Below, in pieces: positions 11,057-21,615 of a stretch of DNA of 64,000 nt. This stretch comes from Rhodocollybia butyracea. Its lineage: Eukaryota > Basidiomycota > Agaricomycetes > Agaricales > Omphalotaceae. How positions within the stretch are numbered: the first letter of the stretch is position 1; each line of letters starts with the position of its first letter. The translations under genes were made by a program, and so were the position numbers. The stretch spans positions 372,001 through 436,000 of the forward strand of contig JADNRY010000013.1 of NCBI GenBank assembly GCA_015501585.1, given 5' to 3'. Under the pieces are notes generated by a model, which saw only the letters and a list, made by a program, of their open reading frames with translations, was not told the origin of the DNA and searched no databases.

Positions 11057-12571
11057 ATGGAGACAAATCATCGCCAGCTAAATGACATTTCCTTCGGTAG
11101 TAAACCTGGCTCTGTAAATATTCCTTCATTTTCACCTCGCAGTTCGTCCCCTAGCCAGGTTGTATCCTCGACCAGTGCTCGTTCGTTGGAGACGATCGAG
11201 ATCCTTCGCAGAATGAATAATATTCCAGAAGGTGCCCCAACTAGTCTCTTGTTCAAGACATATCTGACCAATGAATTAATGTAGATGTCGAGGTCAATCT
11301 GGCTGCTCTTCCTGACATTGAGCCCGGTCAAAACGGCCCCACATTAGCGACTTTGGTTCAAATGGCTATCGTCGGAAGTCCAAACTTTCGACTGTTGTTA
11401 CGCGAGATATTCAGTGCCATCGAAGAACGTTACCCCTCTTACAGGACTGGAGAACAGAAATGGAAGGTATGTGTAATTTCAATACCTTGTGCTATCGCTC
11501 AGCATGAATGCCTGATAGGGTTCAATACGCCACATGTTATCGTTAAAAGGAGAATTTATACAGATTCCGCGACCAATCACGGATTTTGGGCCTGCACAGG
11601 GGAAAGGAAACTATTGGTCGCTCGACATGACTGTAAATCGTGACAAAAGAACTCGAAAAAGAAGGGGACGCACATCCCCATACAGCTCCCCCATGCGACC
11701 TGATCCTGCACGCCATCTACACTGGGCTCCGCTGTATCAAAATGGGTCGAATGGCAATCTGCCTCTTAGTGTTGGGTGTCAAGTCGCTCAGAGGGATCCT
11801 TCATTTATTGATTCCCCCAAATCTGAGAACCATTATCGTGACACTTGGAAGCAGCGTGCACATTCCACGGCTCCTTTAACTCGGTCAACGAGTTCAGCCT
11901 CAATGCCTGAAACCACAGCAGGCACTTCGGCATCCAACGCTCCCAGCATTAGAATGTTCAAATCTGCCAATGCCTTTCAATACACTCTGACAAAGTGTAG
12001 CGAAATTAACCATTTGTCTAAAAACCTACATAATGGCGATTCGCCGAAGCACAACGTAAGGTGGTCGAGAGTCATCGCAGAACCAGACTCAGGTCCGACA
12101 GACGCAGTAGGAGAACATGAATCTGGGCCTTGCGTGCTGGACAAAGTGTCCACTAAACTCTCATTCTCAGTACCCTCGCTCGCTTCCAGCAAAGAGGAGG
12201 AGGAAGAGGTGGACGCAGAAGATGTCGTTCGACTATTCCCAGCGGTAGTGACGAACACTGTTTCAAGTTCCTCATATGCCAAACAGACGACCAGAAAGGA
12301 AGCGCAATCCTCATTGACTCAATCTTCACCCACATTGGCACTTTACAATGATGCTGCCATGCGGAAAGTGAACACTCATTTTGTTTCAGAGTCTAGGCTG
12401 GAAAAAGAGCCTAAGGACAAGCAAGTCAGAGAGGATATGATAATAGAAGATGATCAGAATAAGATGGTTGAAGGGAGCGAAAAGCTGGCACCCACTCGTC
12501 CTCGTCAAGGGTGGTTATTCACAGTTCTAAACCATCACAAAATACCCGGGACAGAGCACCTAGCGGGATAA
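11057..12571 (+). CDS. Forkhead (winged-helix) transcription factor
   Basis: Exons 11057-11243, 11285-11466 and 11519-12571 give 473 residues. The first ATG of the frame is used. The forkhead domain (about residues 75-175) is recognisable: ATLVQMAIVGSPNFRLLLRE, IFSAIEERYPSYR, then the recognition helix GSIRHMLSLKGEF and the wing QGKGNYWSLD. A basic stretch RDKRTRKRRGR follows and could serve as nuclear signal. The remaining 300 residues are disordered and related to the protein at 21616-24404 (shared VLDK-x2-KL, DVVRLF, VNT-x-FV and RPRQGWLF blocks). Homology to that protein continues past this stop in another frame, so the C-terminus looks shortened. The first intron is short (41 nt, donor GTCTCT), so that junction is less certain. 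Confidence 0.82.
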
Positions 12572-12576
12572 GAGAT

Positions 12577-12663
12577 CGATCTAGAACGGGTACTTCTTGC
12601 CTCGTGAGGCTTGTGTCCTCGACCAGGGAAACCTGAAGCTCTCTCGTTATTACTATAGGCGAT
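12577..12663 (+). pseudogene. Out-of-frame remnant of the forkhead gene's former C-terminus
   Basis: Directly after the stop of the forkhead gene, another frame reads NGYFLPREACVLDQG. This matches RLGCFLPRETNEAVSDLNEQG in the related protein at 21616-23655, at the position expected if the two genes once aligned throughout. A stop or frameshift seems to have shortened the forkhead copy. The similarity is short, so this is a moderate call. Confidence 0.4.
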
Positions 12664-13166
12664 AATGCCTATCTGTTAGCGGAAGTTGTAGTACGAGGTG
12701 GTCGGAAAGTGTGAGTAATGTTGAGCCCCAAGGAGCTGGTTAACAACAAGCAAGAGGAACCGCTCTTCTCTCATTCGTGGTCTTTTCTGCATGGGATCGG
12801 GAACAACTACCACTGCTAGCAGAGGGACTGCTTTGACAAGGAAAGAAGAACGGCGCTGTATGCGTGCTCTTATGATTAGTCCATGCCTAACACTTTGTAC
12901 CAGGCTCGATGAGGAGTAACTTACACTTCTTTATTACTGATATCACCTGCAGCTATTGCAATGCATACATCCTCAAATAGTTTTCCGTTTGATAAAATAA
13001 GATATAATGCCCATGCAAATTCCTCCATTCGCTGAATGAATGGTACTCGCAAAACTCACAAACAATCCGATACTGATCAAAATTTTACTGGTAAATCCCG
13101 TTCAATGAAAGCTTTACTTATCGAAAGAATAGAAATGGCTCGTCGAGAGTTTGTCAACTGTGGAAG
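12664..13166. other. Intergenic between convergent forkhead and GH3 genes
   Basis: About 500 bases holding the two 3' UTRs. The plus-strand frame overlapping 13036-13392 is the shadow of the GH3 C-terminal exon. Nothing else was recognised. Confidence 0.5.
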
Positions 13167-16100
13167 TTACTGTGGAAGTGTGCCTTTCAATCTAAAGTCT
13201 CTACTGCTCGCTCCGATAACCACTGTCGTGGTACCTTGTGGTTTTTGCCATCCCTGTGAGGTAACATCCCAGATGGACATTGAGTGCCTAGAGAGAGATA
13301 TCGTGACCGTTTTTCTTTCACCCGGCTCGAGAAACACGTCGCTAAACCCTTTGAGAATAGAAGGTGGCTCTCCAGCTGAAGGCGGCATTTGAAGGTAAAG
13401 TTGTGGAATCTACGGAAGGAGTCAGCCCACCAGCCTAGTGCTATGAGGAGATAATGAAACTTACCTCTCCCCCCGCAACTCCACCAGTATTTTGAACATC
13501 AAATGTAACTTCGAAAGCCGGGAGGTGAAGCCTATCGATTCATGAGATGGTTCTCCGATAATGTGAAGAGAGAAATATTTACCATAAAGCTGTGGAACTA
13601 CCTAGTCCAGTCGGGCTGGGCAAACCCGCTTCCCAGTTACTTATCAAGTCGGCTTGTGCACTGTCGGTATTTTTCACTGGCACAATGCTTAATCCGCTGT
13701 ACGAAAATGTGGTATAACTCATTCCAAAGCCGAATTCAAATCTTGGAGTAATATTACGCTAGGGATAGGCTTTGAGCGAAACGGTTCATGGACGAATCGT
13801 TTTACTTACAGCGTCGAATGCACGATAGTCGATTTCCAAGCTAGTCATAGAATCATCAATGATATAATAAATCACTCTGTTGTCGAGGAACTTACCCTTC
13901 AGAGTAAGGAATTTCCAAGGAGGTGCTAACTTGAGCCGGATAATCTGTGATATTCTTTGCGATAGTATAAGGTAGGCGGCCAGATGGGTTGAAAGCACCA
14001 TATAGAACATCAGTAATGGCATTTCCCATTTCCGAGGAAGATACACCAGCCCAGAGTACCTAGAGCCCAAATTATGGTTAGCTGCAAGATGACCGGCAAT
14101 GAAAGATGTACTCCGGTGATATTAGGATGCTCTATCCAGGAATCCACGATCAAAGGTCCAACTGAATTAGTTACAACAATTGTGTTGTTATTCTGTGCAG
14201 CCACAGCGAGAATGAGCTGTTCAGCATCATCGTGAGTTGTGAGATTTGGTCTATACCATGTACGACGTAAGCATCAGTGGAAAGAACTGAGAAGGCGAAT
14301 TGATTTTACCGGTCAGACCCTTCCATCGAATCTGCATTCACGAAGACAAGAGCTGCAGTGGTGCCGATAGCCATATTTCCAGCCCGGGCTAAATTGAAGT
14401 CATCGAGGATCCAGGAGACAGTAGTTCTGTCTTGTCTAGCACGTATTTGGATTGCTTCCAGAGGCTTTTAGGATCGAGTCAGCCGCGAACGAAGTTAGAT
14501 GCAAATATAGATCGCTTACTGAGATCAAGTAGGTGAGGTTCGCAGCCCTTGAAAGGTTTGATCATGTTTTAGTCATTGACTGAAGATTAAATTCGGGCAT
14601 ACCCTGATCCTCCGCCTATCGCTAACGCACCCGCATCTCCTCCGGCATTAGGGAATTCATTGGGACCAATGAGAGCGAGGCCAGCGTCACTTCCGGCGAG
14701 TAGTAATGAACGGGGTTTTTTCAAAGGGAGTGCGTTATTAACGTTCTTTAATAGAACGATACTGGCTCTTCCAATGTCGAGAACTACAGTAAAATGGTCT
14801 TCTTCAACATTGATATGTTCATTGGTACTTTCATCGCCAGGAGCGTTGGCATTGAAATTCACTGCTGGATAATTTTCGTCCTGGTGTAGGAAATACCAGC
14901 TTGCCAGTACTCGTTGCTAACGGAAGAATCAGAATGCTATACATCACAATGCATCAGAGAGCCAAGGACTTACTGCCATGTCTTGAACCCGTGAGAGAGG
15001 AACCGAGCCGTTGTTCACAAAGTCAACCAAAGTCGCACCAAAGAACGTACTCAAGCCAGGTACACCAGTGTCGCCCCCGGGCATGGTCATCTATAGCATG
15101 ATAAGTACACCAGTCAATCAGCCAAAACGTATAATCTTACGTCGAGTCCAGCTACAGCCGAAAGAGTCGAATGGGTCCCTCCCCAATCTAGAAAATGATT
15201 CCCTATGAGATTGGAAAGTTTCTATCAAGATCAGGCGTACCCGATACGACGACTGTTGCAAAAACATGTTAAAAACAGAAAGGACTCAAACGTGAAGTAG
15301 GCACTCACAGCCCTGATAACCAAATTCCTCTTTCAGTATTCCGTTCATGGTGGCATTATTCTGACATGCATGGGTGTCGTTTATCAGGTCTAGGGGGTAC
15401 GCAAATCTTCAACCGAAATGAGATGCATCTTTACTTACTGTAACTACACATGACACGGACACACCCGCCATGACACTACGCAGGAACGGCTGGGCGTAGA
15501 TCTCATGCTGTGTGCGATCATCAACATCAGAGGAAGAAGTCATTCGATTTGTCTCTTGATCACTAAAGCACGAAAGACAGTTGAGAGAATCATGGTTTTA
15601 CGAGAAGCTCAGTACTCACTTGTCAATAAAATGTTTAGCGCATGCCTGAACACCGCCTTGTTGCATTCCGAGAACAGTCTCATATGCGGCTACATAGCGA
15701 TAAGGTTAATAGGAGTGATGCGACCTGAAGAATGATGAATATATAAGTACCTTCTCCAGAAAGGAAAGGATCGGCACCGAAGCCTTCGAAATTTCGTCCA
15801 GCTTCCGGTACTCTCAGCATGTTCATCATTGGCCCAAGGGCAATGTTCACGCCTTTTCCCTTGAATTCAGAGCCCATGAAGAGTCCTCGGGTGCGGAAAA
15901 GAGAGCGATTGAAACTGATACACATAAGTTTAGATCAGCAGTGTTTTTTTTTGTGCGTTCTCACTTACGTTGATGCTGTATTTATTCCAGGAGGAAACGC
16001 AGTAATGAAGTCCGCCAAACGAACACCCAAAGGCCCGTCCTTGAGCAGATTTATTTAGGCAGAAGAAAATGAGAAAAATGAGCTTTACATTGAGGCACAG

Positions 16101-16737
16101 TCCTGGCCAGTCATTTATACTCGCGATATTTCCGACACAACGCCCTGTCAAAGAAAGTGCGTCAATACCTGTTACGACCGTCACAAGCTCTTCGAGTGTG
16201 TAATTAGCGATCTATGAGATTGGTTAGCACATTCAACTGAGAGCATTGACTTGGACTTGCCTGGTTCTGTGCCTTTTGGTGCGCCTGTTGCCATGCCGGG
16301 GCAAAGTCAGGTACCACCTCTGTGGCATCTTGTTGAACAGAGGGAGGATTAGAAGGATCCGCAGAAGGAAATACTCCCGGAATAGGACTTGGCACGGTTT
16401 CTGTAGGCACAATTGCTGACGATGAAGCGATGGAAGACGCTGAGATACTAGAGCTAGCAATACTCGAGACTGTGGAGAGACCTGAGGGAACAACAGACGC
16501 CAGGGTAGAGCTCACAGCCGTCGCGGAGATGGATGACACTCCCGTCTGGGAACTGAAGACGGAGGAGCTAGCAAAGGCACTTGAGACTGTAGCTGAGCCA
16601 GCATTTGTGGACTTGACACTGCAAGCGACACAAAGCAGATAAAGAAGGCCTTGAAAAGTGGGGGGAGCATAACTGTGCACAAAGACAAAATACAATCTTT
16701 TCTCTTTTAATCGTAAAGCTCGGAGGAGAGAACACAT
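13167..16737 (-). CDS. Glycoside hydrolase family 3 beta-glucosidase
   Basis: Hydrolyses terminal beta-glucose from cello-oligosaccharides; roughly 850 residues in many small exons. The N-terminus has a short hydrophobic stretch and a long Ser/Ala/Thr-rich linker (SSIASSSISASS). The catalytic barrel follows: WPGLCLNDGPLGVR, KGKGVNIALGPMMNMLR, GRNFEGFGADPFL, HFID, and the nucleophile motif VVSDWGGTHST, whose Asp codon is split by an intron near 15190/15243. The second domain includes RASIVLLKNVNNALPL and NTIVVTNSVGPLIVDSW. The C-terminal FnIII-like domain ends ASSRDFRLKGTLPQ at 13167. No CBM1 cysteines were found before the linker. The exact start is uncertain: 16737 is the most upstream ATG in frame, and its signal peptide is weak unless a further exon exists. 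Confidence 0.85.
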
Positions 16738-17132
16738 GTGGTCTCTGTCTCATGACAGCAAAACCGATGGTACTTTTTGGAAAACTGAGTAAATATGGAA
16801 GCGGGAAACACACGAAAACACAAGAAATACAGTGTTCCTACGACCGACTAGTACAATGACACACCTGACCGTATCAAGGCCTGCATCTGGTGGGGCAGAC
16901 ATTAGTAGCTCGAGGTCAGAACATGCTTGATCTGTCCATAAATCTCGCGGGGTACAGGGGTCGGAATTTGACGACTTTAGACGGGGTTAACGGAGTCCCG
17001 AAATAAAGTGTAAATACACATGAACGTTTGTAATACTGGGTACTCTTTTCTGGAGAGGAGGACACAGGGCCAAGCCCAAGCAAGACGTAGGTCTTATGAC
17101 TACTCCGAAAGATAAAAACAGTAGATCGATCT
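16738..17132. other. Promoter region of the GH3 gene and 3' flank of the SDR gene
   Basis: About 395 bases. It should carry the GH3 upstream control region and the SDR 3' UTR. No specific binding site is assigned. Confidence 0.4.
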
Positions 17133-18252
17133 TTAGATATCTTCTGGTTTGTTCAGCAGTCGTCCTGGAAAAAGAAATTCGGCAGTTTAACCCGGTCTGG
17201 ATCGAAAACAAACCAAGAAACTTACCTTCCATTCCACCAGAAATGTTGATTATCTGACCCGAGACATGCCCGAAACCTTCGTCGAAGCAAGTAATACAAT
17301 CTGTGCCGCAGTGTCATATGTTGTCCCTATTTTCTTGAGCGGTGTTCTGAAGGTCGAGTCAGTTTTAAACGACAAGAAAGATTTCATGGAAAGGGCAGGA
17401 AACTCAGGTTGAACGTAACGGACGTTGCCAATGCCCGGTAGACCACATTTGGGTCGCGCAAAGCCTCTTCAGCTAAAGGTGTTAGAACCCAACCTGGAGC
17501 AACACAATTTACTCGTCCTCTAGGTGCAATCTGGACAATCTCGTTCTTGAGAGTAAGGGTTAGCCCATGCATCATGGCTACCTTAGAGTTAAGAATGGGA
17601 TATGACAGTGAGATGTAACATACCACTCTTCGAAGCAGCATAATCTGCATGTCCCTTTTCTCCGAATCTACCTGCCGAGCTTCCAACGAAAATGATATTC
17701 GCATCCATTTTCTCTTCATCCTTCACTTCATCTCTTGCCAGACACTTTAGAAAGTGCTTGCATACTAAAAAGCTTGCATTAAGATTCACATCGATAGTGT
17801 GGTTCCATTGCTCCAACTCCATCTCCCATATCGCTTTATCTTGTGTGGGCCAGATACCATGATTGACCACTAAGACTTGTACTGGAAGACCGAAATGGCC
17901 TTGGGCTATGGAAAATAGAGATTCGACAGCAGACTCGGACGTGAGTTCTGCTTGAGCAGATAGTAGCTGGCTCGAGGAGAATTCTGATTCCAACGCTTCA
18001 AGGTTGTGAGGTTTGAGTTGTAATGTGCTGTTACTTTGGCCCCTTGTTCTATACAACAGAAACACTGAGATTGAAGCGCGATGTAGGCGGAGATCGGTTC
18101 TCGCACCCAGAAACAGCTTTGCTGTTGCTAATCCGATCCCGCCGCTGGCACCTTTTAGCAATTTTGAGGAATTGTTTGTCGAATATCAAGATTTATTTAC
18201 CTGTAACGAGTACATGAACATCCTGTAATCCCAAGTCAAATGTTCTTGCCAT
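17133..18252 (-). CDS. Short-chain dehydrogenase/reductase (SDR)
   Basis: Classical NAD(P)-dependent oxidoreductase of about 260-290 residues. Exon 1 (18201-18252) starts MARTFDLGLQDVHVLVT; exon 2 is 18107-18151 and exon 3 begins at 18048. The join gives the nucleotide-binding motif VTGASGGIGLATAKLFLEQG. The structural NAG-like motif is VVNHGIW, and the catalytic set is IIFVGSSAGRFG with YAASK (Ser, Tyr, Lys). Downstream VNCVAPGWVLTP and VSGHVSGQIINISGGM are usual for the family. The last exon ends RLLNKPEDI at 17133. The substrate cannot be told. Fungal 3-oxoacyl-ACP-reductase-like and alcohol/ketone SDRs look alike. It is divergent from the UBE2S-like gene, with starts less than 200 bases apart. 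Confidence 0.87.
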
Positions 18253-18430
18253 GTCCAAAGCGAGTTATCCTGGACAGTGGAGTCCTCAGTCGGGACTCGG
18301 AACCCGGAGATCACAGTAAATTTTGTGGCACGTGCGATGGCTGTGCTATCTTCACCACTGGTTCAACTTGAACTCTCTCCGTCTGTTTCTGCTCGTAATC
18401 TAGTGTCGTGTATATATCGTCCTTTCAAGC

Positions 18431-19450
18431 ATGGTGCGTGTCTTAGCCTATTTGTGCTGTATCATATGCTGACTGAGAAGTGTCAGTCCGTTTCACCTGC
18501 TGCACTCCGTCGTCTTATGCGAGAGCTCTCCGAGCTGAAAACTTCACCGCCGAAGGAATTCGCGTCCAGACAAATGAAGATAATATGCTGGATGTTGTTG
18601 GAATCATCGAAGGTCCTGGTGAGTTTGAGTTTCTACAAAGTGGCAAGTGACGCGTTTCACTCATGAAACACCATCTACAGAGGGAACTCCATATGCTGGC
18701 GGGTACTTCAAAGTCAAGTTCAGATTCACTGAAGAATTTCCCGCTGCTCCACCGAAATGCTCGTTCATGACTAAGATTTTCCATCCGAATGTCTCGAGTT
18801 CGGGGGAGATTTGTGTGAACACGCTGAAAAAGGACTGGAAATCAACGTATGGTATTGGCCATATATTGGTGACGGTGAAATGCTTGTTGATTTATCCAAA
18901 TCCCGAGTCTGCATTAGACGAAGAGGCGGGAAAGCTGCTTCTAGAGGATTATCAAGCTTATGCTTCTAGAGCGAAGCTCATCACCAGCGTACATGCGACA
19001 CCACGGACGAAACCAATCGAGTTTACAGATACGCCCTCTACTTCTACCAACGAAGACCTGTCCCAAGCGGGACCGTCGTCCGCGTCGCCTCCACCGACGA
19101 AACGGAGTCGATCATCATCACCGTCTTTATCACTTCCCGTCATTACCTCGTCTCCCAAGTCCCACTCGCTTGCACCCACTTCAACTACTGTTTTTACATC
19201 GTCACCGTCATCGAACAAGGATAGTCCGATCCCAACCAAAGAACGCCATCAATCTCCGGCTCCTCTCAGTACAGCCGATGCAAATATTGATAGCGACAAA
19301 ACCAAGTTTGGAACAATGTCGGTGGATAAGAATAAGATGGGCCTAGTCTCTTCTGCTACTACACCTGGCCCGAAGGCTGTTAAACGTGCAGCCACAGGCG
19401 GTGGGGTCACAAACGCGGAAAAGAGGAAGAAGGCACTGAAGAGGCTGTAA
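18431..19450 (+). CDS. UBE2S-type ubiquitin-conjugating enzyme E2 (one-base frame break)
   Basis: Ubiquitin chain-elongating E2. Exons read as 18431-18433 (the ATG alone), 18487-18618 and 18681-19450. With one base restored they give 302 codons. The UBC fold shows [54 protein letters not shown] with the catalytic Cys, and IKCLLI-like [19 protein letters not shown], the UBE2S hallmark. A long disordered Ser/Pro-rich linker leads to a basic end, [12 protein letters not shown]. In animals the UBE2S C-terminal RRL tail docks on the APC/C; the match suggests the same role in mitotic K11-chain building. At 18551-18553 one base is missing: upstream reads ...TSPP in one frame, downstream [10 protein letters not shown] in another. 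No intron can explain it. Confidence 0.8.
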
Positions 19451-20332
19451 ACTCTTGTTTGTTTTCGGAATGGATGTTGGATTTCGTCTTCATGACTGTT
19501 TATGTTCGAGTCTATCTATTCTTCCTTATATTCATGTTATTCAGATTTCTATGTCCACATCCTATCTTCTTTGATTTACATGTGTACGGAGAGCAGTGCC
19601 ATAGCATTTGTACATTCATTGTGTATTAGCCGGAACCTGACGCGCGTGTTCGCGCCGAATGCGCGTCTAACTTTACCTGATGATTATTATCAGGTTAATT
19701 AAAACGCCCGTTCAAGATTCTCTCCAGCTTTTCCTCCACGGCCCATGCATGTAATAGTATCATCTTTTTCAATGTCTACTCTCAGCATGCGGTATATGAC
19801 GGACAAGACACCCGTGTCTCCTCGAGGTTTTCTATGGCGTTTGTACAGATGATAGTATGGCTCCAACTCCTGCATTAATGTTGCCTCTTATGCGACGGAC
19901 ATGTCCTGTTGCTGGTTTCTGGCTATCGGCATTAGAGACGCAAATTGAAGTCTTTCCTAGTATGGGTGGAAGGGTTGAATCTGACGGTCCTCTGGTTTAC
20001 ACTTGAAATATTGGTCCAAGCATTAAAGGCAGTAAAGAGACCAGGCAGACTTGAGACCTGTTGGATATCTAGGCAACTGGGGACAACATAATTGAAAGTA
20101 ATGGCACCGATCAGGGCACCAATAGATGTCATGTCGGACGCCGTATTCTTACTTAGATAGAACTTCCTTCATATGTACAGCTTTGACTATCCTTTATTTG
20201 GAGGATCAGGAGCTCACGTAATCCGGATCTCCGGGACACGTCACCGGTGTTTATAGTTTTTTTTCTCAAGTGTATCCTGACATTGAACGCTGCTGAAACG
20301 TTTTGAACCAAAAGACACGACTGTAACGAAAG
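19451..20332. other. Intergenic, nothing recognised
   Basis: About 880 bases between the E2 and OPI3. Two short inverted repeats are visible (around 19638-19666 with arms GACGCGC/GCGCGTC, and 19675-19695 with arms ACCTGAT/ATCAGGT). No ORF here has a domain or ATG-supported exon chain. Confidence 0.45.
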
Positions 20333-21308
20333 ATGGATTCTCTCATGACCCAACTACGTGCCTTGCTTCCTTTCGACGCGTCTCAGCGGTCTCTGTGGAT
20401 TTCAATAGCCACTATCACATTCAACCCAACCGCATGGAACATTGTAGCCAGGAACGGTGAGTTCGCTTCTTTCAAGTCTAGTTCAACTGCTCACTGACTA
20501 TTGCACCTATTCTCGCACGCTCAATAACTTTCTCACTAACTTCAGAACACCGGAATCGCACCCTTACACGCAAAGTATTTGGCGGAAACGCGCGTCTTGG
20601 ATGTTATTTTCTTGCGGTTATGATTTTTTCGTTTGGAATGTTGAGGGATTCACTGTGCGTCCCATTATTATGCAACGTGCAACAGATTCTTTACCCAAAC
20701 GCAGATACACCAAGGCTCTGCTCGACCAGCCGCATAAGGCCCTCCTACCACAACCCTGGGATATCGTCATTCCTGCTGTGCTGGCTATCACTGGACAAAT
20801 CCTGGTGGTAACCTCAACATGGCAGTTGGGCATAACCGGAACATTTTTAGGTGATTACTTCGGCATCTTGATGGACTCAAAAGTTGAGGGGTAAGCAGCT
20901 GCTCTCCTTGCGTGAACTTGAGCTCCTAATTCGTGCAGCTTCCCGTTCAATGTTCTTCGGGACCCAATGTACGTTGGTAGTACTATGTGTTTTACTGCTG
21001 GTGCCCTCTGGTGAGTGCTGTCGACTGCTCTACAAATGTTTCTCATTTCGGTCTCATTAGGTATGAGCGTCCTGCGGGACTACTGATTACGGTCTATGTG
21101 TACCTCGTATATATCATTGCCTTGCGCTTTGAAGGGTGCGTGCTTCGTGGTTTCCTATGCCGATGTTATTCCTCAGCAATGAACTCTTTCTGTTTCTCCT
21201 GTTCTTTCCAGTCCGTTCACGGATATGATTTACGCTGCCCGCGAGGCGTCAAGAGCCAAGGGTAAGGGTAAAGTCACAAGTGACGCAGCGACGAAAAAAG
21301 AGCTTTAA
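20333..21308 (+). CDS. OPI3: Phospholipid N-methyltransferase (Opi3/PEMT family)
   Basis: Catalyses the last methylations from phosphatidyl-monomethylethanolamine to phosphatidylcholine, using S-adenosylmethionine, in the ER membrane. Exons 20333-20456, 20546-20654, 20705-20890, 20939-21010, 21061-21135 and 21212-21308 join in phase to 220 residues, the usual size. Three to four hydrophobic segments are present (LGCYFLAVMIFSFGMLRDSL, VIPAVLAITGQILVVTS, GLLITVYVYLVYIIALRF). The conserved signature is GTFLGDYFGILMDSKVEGFP, NVLRDPMYVGSTM and the FEGPFTDMIY end with the SAM-binding glutamate. A Lys-rich tail (KGKGKVTSDAATKKEL) closes the protein. No break was found. Confidence 0.9.
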
Positions 21309-21615
21309 ATTGATCAAGCCAAGATGTCGAAGCCGAAGAAAAAAGGCTGCGTCCAACACCAGCGCTGATGGATTTATTAGATTGCCATGTAAGAAGGCAT
21401 GAGTGGAACAGGCTCAATGCCAGTGAAGATATCTACATATACTGCAAGTATAATTATTAAAATATGGCAAGAATGGTATTATTTCACATGATACAGACGG
21501 TGGTAAGATGACTGCGAGATGGTGTTCTTTTTTATGAATGTTGGTAAAAGCAATGCGTGACAAACAGCGATAATCATATACACACCAAAGTATAGCAAGT
21601 TCAACAAGAAAGCAG
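21309..21615. other. Short intergenic region between convergent genes
   Basis: About 300 AT-rich bases between the OPI3 stop and the 3' end of the forkhead-tail protein gene. It should hold both 3' UTRs; nothing else is visible. Confidence 0.5.

Noticed and set aside
13036..13392. Plus-strand 118-codon open frame
   Set aside because: Lies opposite the clear C-terminal FnIII-like exon of the GH3 enzyme, so it is a shadow.
19638..19695. Two short inverted repeats after the UBE2S-like gene
   Set aside because: Seven-base arms with loops of 7 and 15 are expected by chance, and intrinsic terminators do not apply to fungal mRNA genes.
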